Shown here piece after piece: positions 1-8,038 of a stretch of 35,085 bases of DNA. Origin of the DNA: Aromatoleum toluvorans (lineage in GTDB: Bacteria > Pseudomonadota > Gammaproteobacteria > Burkholderiales > Rhodocyclaceae). The position numbers were made by a program, and so were the translations under genes. Positions within the stretch are counted from its first letter, which is position 1. Every line of letters begins with the position of its first letter. The DNA lies in assembly GCF_012910905.1 (NCBI RefSeq), contig NZ_WTVN01000040.1, forward strand, positions 1-35,085, written 5' to 3'. Under the pieces are notes generated by a model, which saw only the letters and a program-made list of their open reading frames with translations, was not told the origin of the DNA and ran no database searches.

Positions 1-119
1 GCATTACTCACCCGTTCGCCACTCGCCGGCAGGCCGAAGCCCCCGCTGCCGTTCGACTTGCATGTGTAAAGCATGCCGCCAGCGTTCAATCTGAGCCAGG
101 ATCAAACTCTTAAGTTCAA
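1..119 (-). rRNA. rrs: 16S ribosomal RNA, 5' end only (partial)
   Basis: Read on the minus strand, positions 91-109 give the universal bacterial 16S 5' primer site (GAGTTTGATCCTGGCTCAG). It is preceded by ATTGAACTTAA, typical of betaproteobacterial 16S 5' ends. The rest of the gene runs off the left edge. The mature 5' end is placed near 119-120 by similarity to known 16S starts, so it may be off by a few bases. It is the first gene of an rRNA operon transcribed leftwards from the two promoters at 280-308 and 408-435. Confidence 0.97.
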
Positions 120-243
120 TCCAACAAAGCACTCAAAGAAATCATTACTGACTTACATATGAGCACTCAATCTTTGCAACATTAAACCGCCGAAGCAGTT
201 TCAGCCGCGCCAACCAAGCACCCACACTTATCGGTTGTCCAAT

Positions 244-256
244 TTTTTAAAGAACC
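244..256 (-). promoter_or_regulatory. boxA-like antitermination element of the rRNA leader
   Basis: The minus strand reads GGTTCTTTAAAAA, resembling the rRNA boxA core (TGCTCTTTAA) that loads NusB/NusE for Rho-resistant transcription. It lies downstream of both promoters and upstream of 16S, as expected. Assigned by motif and position only. Confidence 0.6.
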
Positions 257-279
257 GCTGCGTCAGCAGCGAGAAAGAG

Positions 280-308
280 ATTCTGACAAACTCACTTCGT
301 TTCGTCAA
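280..308 (-). promoter_or_regulatory. rRNA promoter P2 (proximal)
   Basis: On the minus strand the -35 TTGACG (303-308) and -10 CAGAAT (280-285) are separated by 17 bases. Upstream of the -35, around 310-335, lies an A/T-rich GATTTAAAAAAG tract that fits an UP element. It shares the same -35 hexamer as P1, consistent with tandem rRNA promoters. Confidence 0.7.
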
Positions 309-407
309 GCACCGCAGCAAACTTTTTTAAATCCGCCGCCGCGCTACCCACCTCTTTCCGCCCCCCACCGCCGCCGCCAAATCCGCCGCAGCGCTGAAGA
401 GGCGCGA

Positions 408-435
408 ATTATATAGACCTCGAAAACCCCGTCAA
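408..435 (-). promoter_or_regulatory. rRNA promoter P1 (distal)
   Basis: On the minus strand the -35 TTGACG (430-435) and a consensus -10 TATAAT (408-413) are spaced by 16 bases. A GC-rich discriminator (TCGCGCC) follows, as in promoters under ppGpp/DksA stringent control. The A/T-rich tract at about 440-480 is a candidate UP element and would overlap the last codons and stop of dnaB. Confidence 0.85.
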
Positions 436-461
436 GCACTTTCGGAAACAAAAACCGAAAA

Positions 462-1868
462 TCATTCGCTCTGATAAAAACCCGCCCCGCCGGCGTAATT
501 CTCGAAACGCGTGCATTCGCCGACGAAGGTCATGCGCACGGTGCCGGTCGGGCCGTTACGGTGCTTGCCGATAATCAGTTCGGCCGTGCCCTTGTCCGGC
601 GAGTCGGGGTTATAGACCTCGTCGCGGTAGATGAACATGATGATGTCCGCGTCCTGTTCGATGGCGCCGGATTCGCGCAGGTCAGACATCACCGGACGCT
701 TGTTCGGACGCTGTTCGAGACTCCGGTTCAGCTGAGACAACGCAACGATCGGAACGTGCAACTCCTTTGCGAGCGACTTGATCGAGCGGGAGATCTCGGA
801 GAGCTCGGAGGCGCGGTTGTCGCTGTCCTTGCTGCCGACCATGAGCTGCAGGTAGTCGATGACGATGAGGCCGAGCTTGCCGCACTGGCGCGCGAGGCGG
901 CGGGCGCGGGCGCGCAGGTCGATGGGATTGAGGCCGGGCGTCTCGTCGATGAAGAGCGGGGCGTCGTAGAGCTTGCCCATTGCCATCGTGAGCCGCTGCC
1001 AATCCTCGTCGCCGAGGCGGCCCGTGCGGATCTTGCCCTGGTCGATGCGCCCGACCGAGGAGATGAAGCGCGTCGCGAGCTGGGTGCCGGGCATCTCCAT
1101 CGAGAAGATCGCGACGGGCAGCTTGCAGTCGACGGCGACGTGTTCGGCGATGTTGAGCGCGAACGTCGTCTTGCCCATCGCGGGACGGCCGGCGACGATG
1201 ATCATGTCGGAGGGCTGCAGGCCGGAGGTCTTGTCATCGAGGTCGACAAGGCCGGTCGGGACACCGGTCACCTCGGACGGGCTGTCACGGTCGTAGAGTT
1301 CCTGCACGCGGTCGACGACCTGCTTGAGGATGGGCTGGATCGATACGAAGCCGGTGGTGGTGCGCGCGGTCGACTCGGCGATCTCGAACACCTTGGCTTC
1401 GGCTTCGTCGAGCAGCATCTTGGCGTCGCGGCCGGTGGCGCTGAGGGCGGACGCGGCGATCTCGTCGCCGACGGTGACGAGCTTGCGCAGGATGGCGCGC
1501 TCGCGCACGATTTCCGCGTAGCGGCGGATGTTGGCCGCCGACGGCGTGCTGTTGGCGATCTCGGCGAGGTAGGCGAGGCCGCCTGCCTGCTCGGATTCGC
1601 CGTTCTTTTCCAGCGACTCGAACACGGTGACGACGTCGGCGGGCTTGCCGAGGTCGAGCAGCTTGCTGATGTGCCGGAAGATGCGCCGATGGTCGTCGCG
1701 ATAGAAATCGGCTTCGCTGGCGAGGTCGGCGACGCGTTCCCAGGCCTGGTTGTCGAGCAGGATGCCGCCGATCAGGGATTGCTCGGCTTCGAGCGAGTGC
1801 GGCGGGAGCTTGATTGCCGAGATCGCGGGATCACCGGAGTTCTCGAAGCGGCGCTTTTGAGTGGCCAT
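462..1868 (-). CDS. dnaB: Replicative DNA helicase DnaB
   Basis: Hexameric 5'-3' helicase that unwinds DNA at the replication fork and recruits primase DnaG. The 468-residue protein has the family's usual length: an N-terminal helical domain (about 24-125), a linker, and a RecA-type ATPase domain. Walker A is GRPAMGKT (227-234) and Walker B is LIVIDY (334-339). The DLRESGAIEQDAD motif near the C-terminus is diagnostic of DnaB. The start is the ATG at 1868; the Shine-Dalgarno is weak. It follows rplI on the same strand but a strong terminator lies between them, so it probably has its own promoter, perhaps the one with a -10 at 1901-1906. No intein or other insertion interrupts it. Confidence 0.98.
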   Translation of the reverse strand: MATQKRRFENSGDPAISAIKLPPHSLEAEQSLIGGILLDNQAWERVADLASEADFYRDDHRRIFRHISKLLDLGKPADVVTVFESLEKNGESEQAGGLAYLAEIANSTPSAANIRRYAEIVRERAILRKLVTVGDEIAASALSATGRDAKMLLDEAEAKVFEIAESTARTTTGFVSIQPILKQVVDRVQELYDRDSPSEVTGVPTGLVDLDDKTSGLQPSDMIIVAGRPAMGKTTFALNIAEHVAVDCKLPVAIFSMEMPGTQLATRFISSVGRIDQGKIRTGRLGDEDWQRLTMAMGKLYDAPLFIDETPGLNPIDLRARARRLARQCGKLGLIVIDYLQLMVGSKDSDNRASELSEISRSIKSLAKELHVPIVALSQLNRSLEQRPNKRPVMSDLRESGAIEQDADIIMFIYRDEVYNPDSPDKGTAELIIGKHRNGPTGTVRMTFVGECTRFENYAGGAGFYQSE

Positions 1869-1900
1869 CGGGGGCAGTCTTCGTGGAAGGCGAGTGCGGA

Positions 1901-1929
1901 ATTCTACCGAAGCGGCAGGGGCGCTGAAA
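1901..1929 (-). promoter_or_regulatory. Possible dnaB promoter
   Basis: The minus strand carries TAGAAT (1901-1906) as a -10 candidate, 17 bases from a poor -35 (TTTCAG, 1924-1929). It lies after the rplI terminator and 33 bases before the dnaB ATG, so a dnaB promoter is expected about here. The -35 match is weak. Confidence 0.35.
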
Positions 1930-1959
1930 AAGAAAAGGGGCTGCCGAGGCAGCCCCTTT
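1927..1959 (-). terminator. Rho-independent terminator after rplI
   Basis: A perfect 11-bp stem (1934-1944 with 1949-1959) closes a four-base CTCG loop. On the minus strand it is followed by a TTTTCTTTTT tract. It lies 22 bases past the rplI stop and ends the rpsF-priB-rpsR-rplI transcript. Confidence 0.9.
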
Positions 1960-1981
1960 GGGTCGCGTTATCGCGGGCGAA

Positions 1982-2431
1982 TTACTGTTCGCCGAGCACG
2001 GAAACGGTGACCGGGACGACGACGTCGTGGTGCAGGGCGACGTCGATCTGCACGTCGCCGATGGCCTTGATCGGGCCTTCCGGCATGCGGATCGCGCTAC
2101 GCTCGACCTTGAAGCCCTGACCTTCCAGCGCTTCGGCGATGTCGATGTTGGTGACCGAGCCGAACAGGCGGCCGTCCATACCGGCCTTGCGGGCGATCTG
2201 GAGCATCAGGCCTTCGAGCTTCGTGGCGACAGCCTGGGCTTCGGCGAGCTTCTCGGCCTGGGCCTTTTCGAGTTCGGCGCGCTTGGCTTCGAACTCGGCC
2301 ATGTTGGACTGGGTCGCACGCTTGGCCTTGCCTTGCGGGATCAGGAAGTTGCGGGCGTAGCCGTCCTTGACCTTGACGACGTCGCCGAGGGTACCGAGAT
2401 TGGCGACTTTTTCGAGCAGAATGATTTGCAT
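1982..2431 (-). CDS. rplI: 50S ribosomal protein bL9
   Basis: bL9 binds 23S rRNA near the base of the L1 stalk and helps reading-frame fidelity. The 149-residue product opens with [19 protein letters not shown] and the GYARNFLIP segment typical of the N-terminal RNA-binding domain. A long charged helix (about 40-75) joins it to the C-terminal domain. Length matches the family. An AGGAGA Shine-Dalgarno precedes the ATG. It lies 16 bases after rpsR and is the last gene of the ribosomal cluster. Confidence 0.98.
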   Translation of the reverse strand: MQIILLEKVANLGTLGDVVKVKDGYARNFLIPQGKAKRATQSNMAEFEAKRAELEKAQAEKLAEAQAVATKLEGLMLQIARKAGMDGRLFGSVTNIDIAEALEGQGFKVERSAIRMPEGPIKAIGDVQIDVALHHDVVVPVTVSVLGEQ

Positions 2432-2447
2432 GTCCGATCTCTCCTGA

Positions 2448-2720
2448 TTACTTGTGCAGATCGGTGTAGGGCAGCAGAGCGAGGAAGCGCGCGCGCTTGA
2501 TCGCGGTCGACAGCTGACGCTGGTAGCCGGCCTTGGTGCCGGTGATGCGGGCCGGCATGATCTTGCTGTTTTCGGTGACGAAGTCCTTCAGGATGTCGAC
2601 GTCCTTGTAGTCGACTTCCTCGATCTTCTCCGCGGTGAAGCGGCAGAACTTGCGACGCTTGAACAGGCCGCGGTTGCCGCGGTCATCCTTTTTCTTTGCA
2701 AACTTCTTGTTGAAAGCCAT
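2448..2720 (-). CDS. rpsR: 30S ribosomal protein bS18
   Basis: bS18 binds the central domain of 16S rRNA beside bS6. The 90-residue product has the family hallmarks [15 protein letters not shown]-like VDYKDVDIL and the C-terminal [26 protein letters not shown]. It sits in the conserved rpsF-priB-rpsR-rplI order. Its start overlaps the last 38 bases of priB in another frame, so translation of the two may be coupled. A GGAA-type Shine-Dalgarno is present upstream of the ATG, inside priB. Confidence 0.98.
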   Translation of the reverse strand: MAFNKKFAKKKDDRGNRGLFKRRKFCRFTAEKIEEVDYKDVDILKDFVTENSKIMPARITGTKAGYQRQLSTAIKRARFLALLPYTDLHK

Positions 2721-3036
2721 TTTCGTTTCCTTCCAGAAATTCGATCTTGCTCAGGTGCAGTACCGGGTTCCGGCTGCGAAGACTCTTCGCGGCGAGAAAT
2801 CCGGCGACCCTTATCCTCATGCCGGGGGATGCACTGGCCAGCACACCGGCCAGATCACCGACTGCAACCGCCTGCAGTTCGACCGAAACGTCGCGGGGCA
2901 GCCCCGCTTCGATCTGTTTCGATTCGTGCGCGAGGCCGCATGCGGCGATCGGCACTCCTGCCGGGGTTCGACGCAGGGGCTGGAGTTCAGCGATCCGGGC
3001 GTCGAGGTGCAGCTGGTTGATCCCCGAGTCGGCCAC
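2683..3036 (-). CDS. priB: Primosomal replication protein PriB
   Basis: PriB is a small OB-fold single-strand DNA-binding protein that works with PriA to restart stalled replication forks. The 117-residue product is weakly conserved, but its order between rpsF and rpsR and the pattern [14 protein letters not shown]...[16 protein letters not shown]...[28 protein letters not shown] fit betaproteobacterial PriB (family knowledge). The start is a GTG at 3036, one base after the rpsF TGA, so it is probably translated by coupling to rpsF. The reading frame continues past the usual PriB end (IEFLE) and overlaps rpsR by 38 bases, giving a tail of about 16 extra residues (ending QQEVCKEKG). Confidence 0.88.
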   Translation of the reverse strand: MADSGINQLHLDARIAELQPLRRTPAGVPIAACGLAHESKQIEAGLPRDVSVELQAVAVGDLAGVLASASPGMRIRVAGFLAAKSLRSRNPVLHLSKIEFLEGNENGFQQEVCKEKG

Positions 3037-3037
3037 C

Positions 3038-3421
3038 TCAGGCGGATTCGGTCTCGGTCTTCGCTTCTTCCGCGGCGGGGGCGGCGGTCAGCGAGCGGGA
3101 CTTTTCTTCCTTCATCATCGGCGACGGGGTGGTCACGGCGCGCTTCATCTTGACGACGAGGTGACGCAGGACGGCGTCGTTGAACTTGAAGGCGTGCTCG
3201 AGTTCACCGAGAGCTTCGCCGTCGCACTCGATGTTCATGAGGACGTAGTGGGCCTTGTGCACTTTCTGGATGGGGTAGGCCATCTGGCGGCGGCCCCAGT
3301 CTTCGAGGCGATGGATCTGGCCATTGCGGGCGGTGACGAGCGACTTGTAGCGCTCGATCATCGCCGGGACCTGTTCGGACTGGTCCGGGTGGACGATGAA
3401 TACAACTTCGTAATGTCGCAT
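3038..3421 (-). CDS. rpsF: 30S ribosomal protein bS6
   Basis: bS6 binds the central domain of 16S rRNA as a partner of bS18. The start chosen is the ATG at 3421 ([17 protein letters not shown]), which has an AAGGAG Shine-Dalgarno six bases upstream; an open frame to 3457 lacks family similarity. The 127-residue product shows the bS6 core with the [15 protein letters not shown] and HYVLMNIEC segments. It is followed by a charged tail rich in Glu, Ala and Lys, as often seen in betaproteobacteria. It is the first gene of the cluster and has a promoter at 3488-3516. In E. coli the S6:S18 complex can repress this operon through its leader; nothing here proves that. Confidence 0.98.
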   Translation of the reverse strand: MRHYEVVFIVHPDQSEQVPAMIERYKSLVTARNGQIHRLEDWGRRQMAYPIQKVHKAHYVLMNIECDGEALGELEHAFKFNDAVLRHLVVKMKRAVTTPSPMMKEEKSRSLTAAPAAEEAKTETESA

Positions 3422-3487
3422 GGAAACTCCTTGCGGTTGATGACAGCTCCCCGGCATGCGAACCGGTGGAGCAAGGGAAAGCCGGGA

Positions 3488-3516
3488 AGGATAGCAGGAA
3501 AAACTTGACGGATCAA
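3488..3516 (-). promoter_or_regulatory. Promoter of the rpsF-priB-rpsR-rplI operon
   Basis: On the minus strand, -35 TTGATC (3511-3516) and -10 TATCCT (3488-3493) have a 17-base spacer. The pair lies about 65 bases before the rpsF ATG. The region between is AT-richer than its surroundings. Confidence 0.7.
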
Positions 3517-3580
3517 AGCTCGTTGTTTAGCGGCGGGCATTGGTCGGCGCTCGGGCTGCCGTGCTGCTGATCCGGGCGCC

Positions 3581-3750
3581 CGGGCGGGGCAGGCCGGGGC
3601 AGACGTTCGCGGCCTTCGGCTTCCCGGGACGCCGCACGCTGCGGGGGAGTCGCTGCAAACTCGCCCTTCGGGCTCAAACATGCAGCGCCTTGTTTCCCCC
3701 GCAGCGTACGCCGCCCCGGCGCTCTCGACAGCCCCGGCCTGCCCCGCCCG
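3581..3750. repeat. Large nested palindrome between hrpA and rpsF
   Basis: A 20-bp perfect inverted repeat (3581-3600 with 3731-3750) encloses a second one of 23 bp with three mismatches (3626-3648 with 3695-3717). That in turn encloses a 7-bp pair (3651-3657 with 3681-3687) and a GCCC-TTCG-GGGC-type mini-hairpin near 3663-3673. The whole 170-base element could form one long hairpin in RNA or a cruciform in DNA. It lies 35 bases after the hrpA stop and before the rpsF promoter, so it may end hrpA transcription, although no clean U-tract follows. The rest of the gap (3517-3580 and 3751-3785) shows nothing recognisable. Confidence 0.85.
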
Positions 3751-3785
3751 AACACCCTTGCGCGCGTGCGATCTCGAGGAGTCGT

Positions 3786-6700
3786 TTATCGCGGACGGGC
3801 GTCCCAGATTTTTTGCAGGCGCTTGACCGACATCGGCATGGGGGTCTTCAGTTCCTGCGCGAACAGGCCGACGCGGAGTTCTTCGAGGAGCCAGCGGAAT
3901 TCGTCCAGCGCGGGGTCGTCGACGCCAGCCTTGCGCTTGGCGAGGCGCTCCCGCTCGAAGGGTTGGGCGAGACCGCGCCAGTCGGCGAGGAGTTGGGCGT
4001 CGCGCGCGGGGTTGTTGCGCAGTTTGTCGAGGCGGACGCCGGCGGCCTTGAGATAGCGCGGGAAGTGGGCGAGGCGCTCCCAGGGGTAGGCGACGAGGAA
4101 GTCCTTGGGCATCAGTTCGCGAACCTGGGCCTGGATGTCGGTAGCGACTTCAGGGAAGCCTTTCATGCCGGTGAGGCGCTTTTGCAGGGCGGCGTGCTCG
4201 GCGATCAAGGAGGTCGCAAGGCGCATGAACTCTTGCGCGACGAGGGTGATACGCGATTTCGCTTCGATGCAGCGCTGTTCGAAGCTCGCGGCGTCAGTCG
4301 GCAGGGGCTCGAGCAGGCAGGTGCGTTCAAGGGTTGCGGCGACGAGCTGGGCCTTGAGTTCGGCTTCGGTACCGAAGGGGATGAAGGCGAGCGCGAGGTC
4401 GCGCAGGCCGGGGAGGCGTTCGATGGCGCGGACCTGGTCTTTCAGCGTCAGGGCGAAGAGACGCGTGAGGCCCTTGCGGTGGACCTTGGCGGCTTCTTCG
4501 GGGGTGTCGTAGGGGCGTAGCGAGACGCTGTCACCGTCGTCGTGGAGCGCGGGGAAGCCGATGACTTCGCGACCGGAGACTTTGACTTCGAGAAGCTCGG
4601 GGAGCACGCCGAAGGTCCAGGCGGTGAAGCCCGAGAGTTGGGCTGGCGGTTCGCTGGCCGTCTTTGTGGGTGCGCCCTGCCCTTTCGGCGCCCCGGAGTG
4701 CGGAGGCGGCGGTGCGGCTTTCGCGGCAGCGGTTTCGGGCATCGTGATCCGCGCGCCCCTGAAACGTTCGGCGACCTGGTCGCGCAGCCTCGTGCGCAGT
4801 TCGGCGAGATTGCGCGACTGGCCGAGCACGCGGCCGTGCTCGTCGATCACGCGGAAGTTCATGAAGCAGTGCGGATTGAGGTTCTCCGCGCGGAAAGATT
4901 CCATCGGGAGCTTGAGCGAGACGCGGTCCTCGACGAAGCGCTGCAGCGCGCGCAGGAGGGGTTCATCGGTATCCCATTCGCCGGCGTCGAAGTGCTGCAT
5001 GAAGGCCGCGGCGCTCTCGCCGATCGGTTGCAGGCGGTGCCGGTGCTTTTGCGGGACGGTGCGCAGCAAGGCCGCGACTTTTTCTTCCAGCAGGCCGGGC
5101 ACGAGCCATTCGCAGCGGTTCGCGGGGATCTGGTTGAGCATCGCGAGCGGGACGGTGAGCGTGACGCCGTCGTCGGCTTCGCCGGGCTGGTGCAGGTAGG
5201 TGAGCTTGAGCTTCTGGCCGAGGACTTCGAAGTTCGCGGGGAAGCGGTCCGTCGTGATGCCTTCCGCTTCGTGACGCATGAGCTGGTCGCGGCTCAGATG
5301 CAGCAGCTTGGGTTCGGCCTTTTCGGCTTGTTTGCGCCAGGCTTCGAAGCTCGCGAGGTCGACGATGTCGGCGGGGAGCTTGGCGTCGTAGAAGGCGTGG
5401 ATCAGTTCTTCGTCGACGAGGACGTCGGGGCGGCGCGATTTGTGTTCGAGGCGCTCGATTTCGGCGACGAGGCGGCGGTTGTGCTGCAGGAAGGGCATGC
5501 CGCGTGCAGGGCCTTCGGCGATTTCGCCTTGCACGAGACCTTCGCGGATGAGGAGTTCACGGCAGAGTTTCGGGTCGGTGTCGCGGTAGCCGATGCCGCG
5601 CTTCGGGTAGAGGACGAGGCCGTGCAGCGTGCCGCGTTCCCAGGCACGCACGGCGCCGGAGGCCTTGGACCAATGCGGTTCGAAGACCTGGCGCTTGAGG
5701 AGGTGGGCGCCGACTTCTTCGAGCCATTCGGGTTCGATCTTGGCGAGGCAGCGGCCGAAAAGGCGCGAGGTGTCGACGAGTTCGGCGCTGACGATCCATT
5801 TGCCGGCCTTCTTCGCGATGGCGGAGCCGGGGTGTGGCCAGAACTTGATGCCGCGGGCGCCGAGGTAGCTGCCGGCCTGCGGGCCGCTGGCATCTTCGAT
5901 CTTGCAGCCGACATGGCCGAGGAGACCCGCCAGCAGCGCCTTGTGGATCGCATCGTAGTGCGCGGGTTGCTGGTTTTCCTTCCAGCCGTGTTCGGTGCAC
6001 AGGGTGTGGAGCTGGGTGTGCACGTCGCGCCATTCGCGCAGGCGCATATAGGAGAGGTGGTGCTGCTTGGCCCACGCCTTCTGCTTGCTGCCGGTTCCGT
6101 GGCGCAGGACTTCGCTCCAGGCTTTCCAGAGGTTCCAGTACCACAGGAATTCGGAGCGCTGGTCCTGTTCGCCGCCGCGGAATTTGGCGTGCGCCTGGTC
6201 GGCGGCACCGGGGCTTTCGGGGTTGCGTTCGCGCGGGTCCTGCGTGGAGAGCGCGGCGGCGATGACGAGCACTTCGGCGAGGCAGGCGCGGTCGCGCGCG
6301 GCGAGGATCATGCGGCCGATCTTGGGGTCGAGCGGGAGCTTCGCGAGCTCGACGCCGGTCGGGGTGAGTTCGCGCGCATCGTCGTCTGTGACGGCACCGA
6401 GCTCGGTGAGGAGCTGGTAGCCGTCGGCGATCATGCGCGGCAGCGGCGCGTCGATGAAGGGGAAGTCCTCGACGGCGCCGAGGCGCAGCGATTTCATGCG
6501 CAGGATCACGCCGGCGAGCGAGGAGCGCAGGATCTCGGGGTCGGTGTGCGCGGGGCGTTTGCCGAGGTCGTCCTCGTCGTAGAGGCGGAAGCAGATGCCG
6601 TCCATGACGCGGCCGCAACGGCCGGCGCGTTGTTTCGCCGCCGATTGGGCGACCTTCTCGACTTGCAGTTGCTCGACCTTGTTGCGGTGCGAGTAGCGTT

Positions 6701-7871
6701 TGACGCGCGCGAGGCCGGTGTCGACGACATAGCGGATGCCCGGCACGGTGAGCGAGGTTTCGGCGACGTTGGTCGCGAGGACGACGCGGCGGCCGCGGCC
6801 GGGGGCGAACACCCTCGCCTGCTCCTGCGCGGACTGGCGCGCGTAGAGCGGCAGGATCTCGGTGCCGGAGGCGTGGTGGGCCTTGCGCAGTGCTTCGGCG
6901 GCTTCGCGGATTTCGCGCTCGCCGGGGAGGAAGACCAGGGTGTCGCCGGGGCCGCTGCGGTGGGCTTCGTCGACAGCGTCCACGAGGGCGTCGTAGAGGT
7001 CGCGGTCCTTGCGGCGGTCGGCGCCGGGGCGGCGGGACTCCTGCGTGGGCGCGTCGTCGCTTTCGACCGGGCGGTAGCGCAGTTCGATCGGGTAGAGGCG
7101 GCCGGAGACTTCGATCACCGGGGCGGGTTTGCCGTCGGCGCCGGCGAAGTGACGGGCGAAGCGGTCGGCGTCGAGCGTCGCGGAGGTGACGATGACTTTG
7201 AGGTCGGGCCGGCGCGGCAGCAGCGTCCTGAGGTAGCCGAGCAGGAAGTCGATGTTGAGGCTGCGCTCGTGCGCCTCGTCGATGATCAGCGTGTCGTAGG
7301 CGGCGAGCGAGGGGTCGCCCTGCGTTTCGGCGAGCAGGATGCCGTCGGTCATCAGCTTGATGCAGCTCGATTCGCTCAGGCGGTCGGTGAAGCGGATCTT
7401 GTAGCCGACGGCCTGGCCGAGTTCGCTCTTCAGTTCCTGCGCGATGCGGGTCGCGGTCGCGCGGGCGGCAAGCCGCCGCGGCTGGGTGTGGCCGATGAGG
7501 CCGGCGGCGCCGCGGCCCAGCGCGAGGCAGATCTTCGGGAGCTGGGTGGTCTTGCCCGAGCCGGTTTCGCCGCAGACGATGACGACCTGGTGGGCGGCGA
7601 TCGCTTCGGCGATCTCGTCGCGCTTTTGCGTGACAGGCAGTTCGGCAGGGAAGTCCGGTTTCGGCAGGCGCGCCCGGCGTTCGGCGAGCGTCGCACGGGA
7701 GCGCTCGTGCAGCGCGTCGAAATCGGCCTGGAGGCGTTCGCGGCGGGCGCCCTGCTGGCGACGCAGATCGCGCACGAGACGCCGCAGGCGCGGGCGGTCG
7801 GCGGAGAGGCAATCGGAAAAATCGTCATCGCGCCGGCGCGCGTCGGCGTGGCGAGAGTCGCTTGCAGTCAA
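3786..7871 (-). CDS. hrpA: ATP-dependent RNA helicase HrpA (DEAH-box)
   Basis: HrpA is a DEAH/RHA helicase implicated in mRNA processing and rescue of stalled ribosomes in E. coli. The 1361-residue product has the usual HrpA length: Walker A GETGSGKT (101-108), DEAH box (198-201), SAT motif (230-232) and the motif V/VI region with LATNVAETSLTVPGIRYVVDTG and QRAGRCGR. HA2/OB-like domains and the long DUF3418 C-terminal region typical of HrpA follow. The furthest upstream start in frame is a TTG at 7871, whose TTG overlaps the stop of a tiny open frame (ATG at 7900, 10 codons). No good Shine-Dalgarno is seen, so the real start could lie further in. An insertion rich in Ala and Pro (about 1045-1080) looks like a flexible linker. 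Confidence 0.95.
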   Translation of the reverse strand: MTASDSRHADARRRDDDFSDCLSADRPRLRRLVRDLRRQQGARRERLQADFDALHERSRATLAERRARLPKPDFPAELPVTQKRDEIAEAIAAHQVVIVCGETGSGKTTQLPKICLALGRGAAGLIGHTQPRRLAARATATRIAQELKSELGQAVGYKIRFTDRLSESSCIKLMTDGILLAETQGDPSLAAYDTLIIDEAHERSLNIDFLLGYLRTLLPRRPDLKVIVTSATLDADRFARHFAGADGKPAPVIEVSGRLYPIELRYRPVESDDAPTQESRRPGADRRKDRDLYDALVDAVDEAHRSGPGDTLVFLPGEREIREAAEALRKAHHASGTEILPLYARQSAQEQARVFAPGRGRRVVLATNVAETSLTVPGIRYVVDTGLARVKRYSHRNKVEQLQVEKVAQSAAKQRAGRCGRVMDGICFRLYDEDDLGKRPAHTDPEILRSSLAGVILRMKSLRLGAVEDFPFIDAPLPRMIADGYQLLTELGAVTDDDARELTPTGVELAKLPLDPKIGRMILAARDRACLAEVLVIAAALSTQDPRERNPESPGAADQAHAKFRGGEQDQRSEFLWYWNLWKAWSEVLRHGTGSKQKAWAKQHHLSYMRLREWRDVHTQLHTLCTEHGWKENQQPAHYDAIHKALLAGLLGHVGCKIEDASGPQAGSYLGARGIKFWPHPGSAIAKKAGKWIVSAELVDTSRLFGRCLAKIEPEWLEEVGAHLLKRQVFEPHWSKASGAVRAWERGTLHGLVLYPKRGIGYRDTDPKLCRELLIREGLVQGEIAEGPARGMPFLQHNRRLVAEIERLEHKSRRPDVLVDEELIHAFYDAKLPADIVDLASFEAWRKQAEKAEPKLLHLSRDQLMRHEAEGITTDRFPANFEVLGQKLKLTYLHQPGEADDGVTLTVPLAMLNQIPANRCEWLVPGLLEEKVAALLRTVPQKHRHRLQPIGESAAAFMQHFDAGEWDTDEPLLRALQRFVEDRVSLKLPMESFRAENLNPHCFMNFRVIDEHGRVLGQSRNLAELRTRLRDQVAERFRGARITMPETAAAKAAPPPPHSGAPKGQGAPTKTASEPPAQLSGFTAWTFGVLPELLEVKVSGREVIGFPALHDDGDSVSLRPYDTPEEAAKVHRKGLTRLFALTLKDQVRAIERLPGLRDLALAFIPFGTEAELKAQLVAATLERTCLLEPLPTDAASFEQRCIEAKSRITLVAQEFMRLATSLIAEHAALQKRLTGMKGFPEVATDIQAQVRELMPKDFLVAYPWERLAHFPRYLKAAGVRLDKLRNNPARDAQLLADWRGLAQPFERERLAKRKAGVDDPALDEFRWLLEELRVGLFAQELKTPMPMSVKRLQKIWDARPR

Positions 7872-7972
7872 TCTCTGTGGTCGTCGGAAGGCGCCAGCAT
7901 CGGGTGACGCGGGCGGGGCGGTTGAACGGGCGGAATCCCCACGGCGTCACGCGCCGTGCGAGAACACGGGCG

Positions 7973-7978
7973 ATTATG
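7973..7978 (-). promoter_or_regulatory. Possible extended -10 promoter for hrpA
   Basis: The minus strand reads TGGCATAAT, an extended -10 (TGn plus CATAAT, 7973-7978). No convincing -35 lies 16-18 bases upstream. It is about 100 bases before the hrpA TTG start. Confidence 0.35.
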
Positions 7979-8006
7979 CCAGAACGACGACAGGCCGCAC
8001 GCAAGG

Positions 8007-8032
8007 GTCGGCGGCCGGGAATGGCGGCCGAC
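8007..8032 (-). terminator. Hairpin after the GNAT-like gene
   Basis: Two 10-base arms (8007-8016 and 8023-8032) pair with one mismatch around a six-base loop, seven bases past the stop at 8039. No U-tract follows, so it may stabilise the 3' end or be a weak terminator between this operon and hrpA. Confidence 0.4.
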
Positions 8033-8038
8033 CCGGCT

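Larger units (their letters stand above)
120..461 (-). other. rRNA operon leader and promoter region
   Basis: This 340-base stretch has no protein gene. On the minus strand it holds two tandem sigma70-type promoters, then a boxA-like element (about 244-256), then a spacer with the AACCGATAAGTGTGGGTGC-type sequence often seen ahead of betaproteobacterial 16S genes. The spacer would be removed by RNase III and related processing. It is richer in A and T than the flanking genes. Confidence 0.85.

Noticed and set aside
561-2120. Plus-strand open frame opposite dnaB and rplI
   Set aside because: dnaB and rplI are certain on the minus strand; the opposing protein has no recognisable domain.
3360-3780. 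Small open frames in the hrpA-rpsF gap (minus 3358-3681 and 3513-3755)
   Set aside because: They are open only because of the GC-rich palindrome and have no Shine-Dalgarno or similarity.
4542-7907. A 1121-codon open frame on the plus strand opposite hrpA
   Set aside because: It mirrors hrpA in a GC-rich gene; its composition (Gly/Ala/Glu/Val-rich, no motif) is a GC-skew shadow, while the minus frame has clear helicase motifs.
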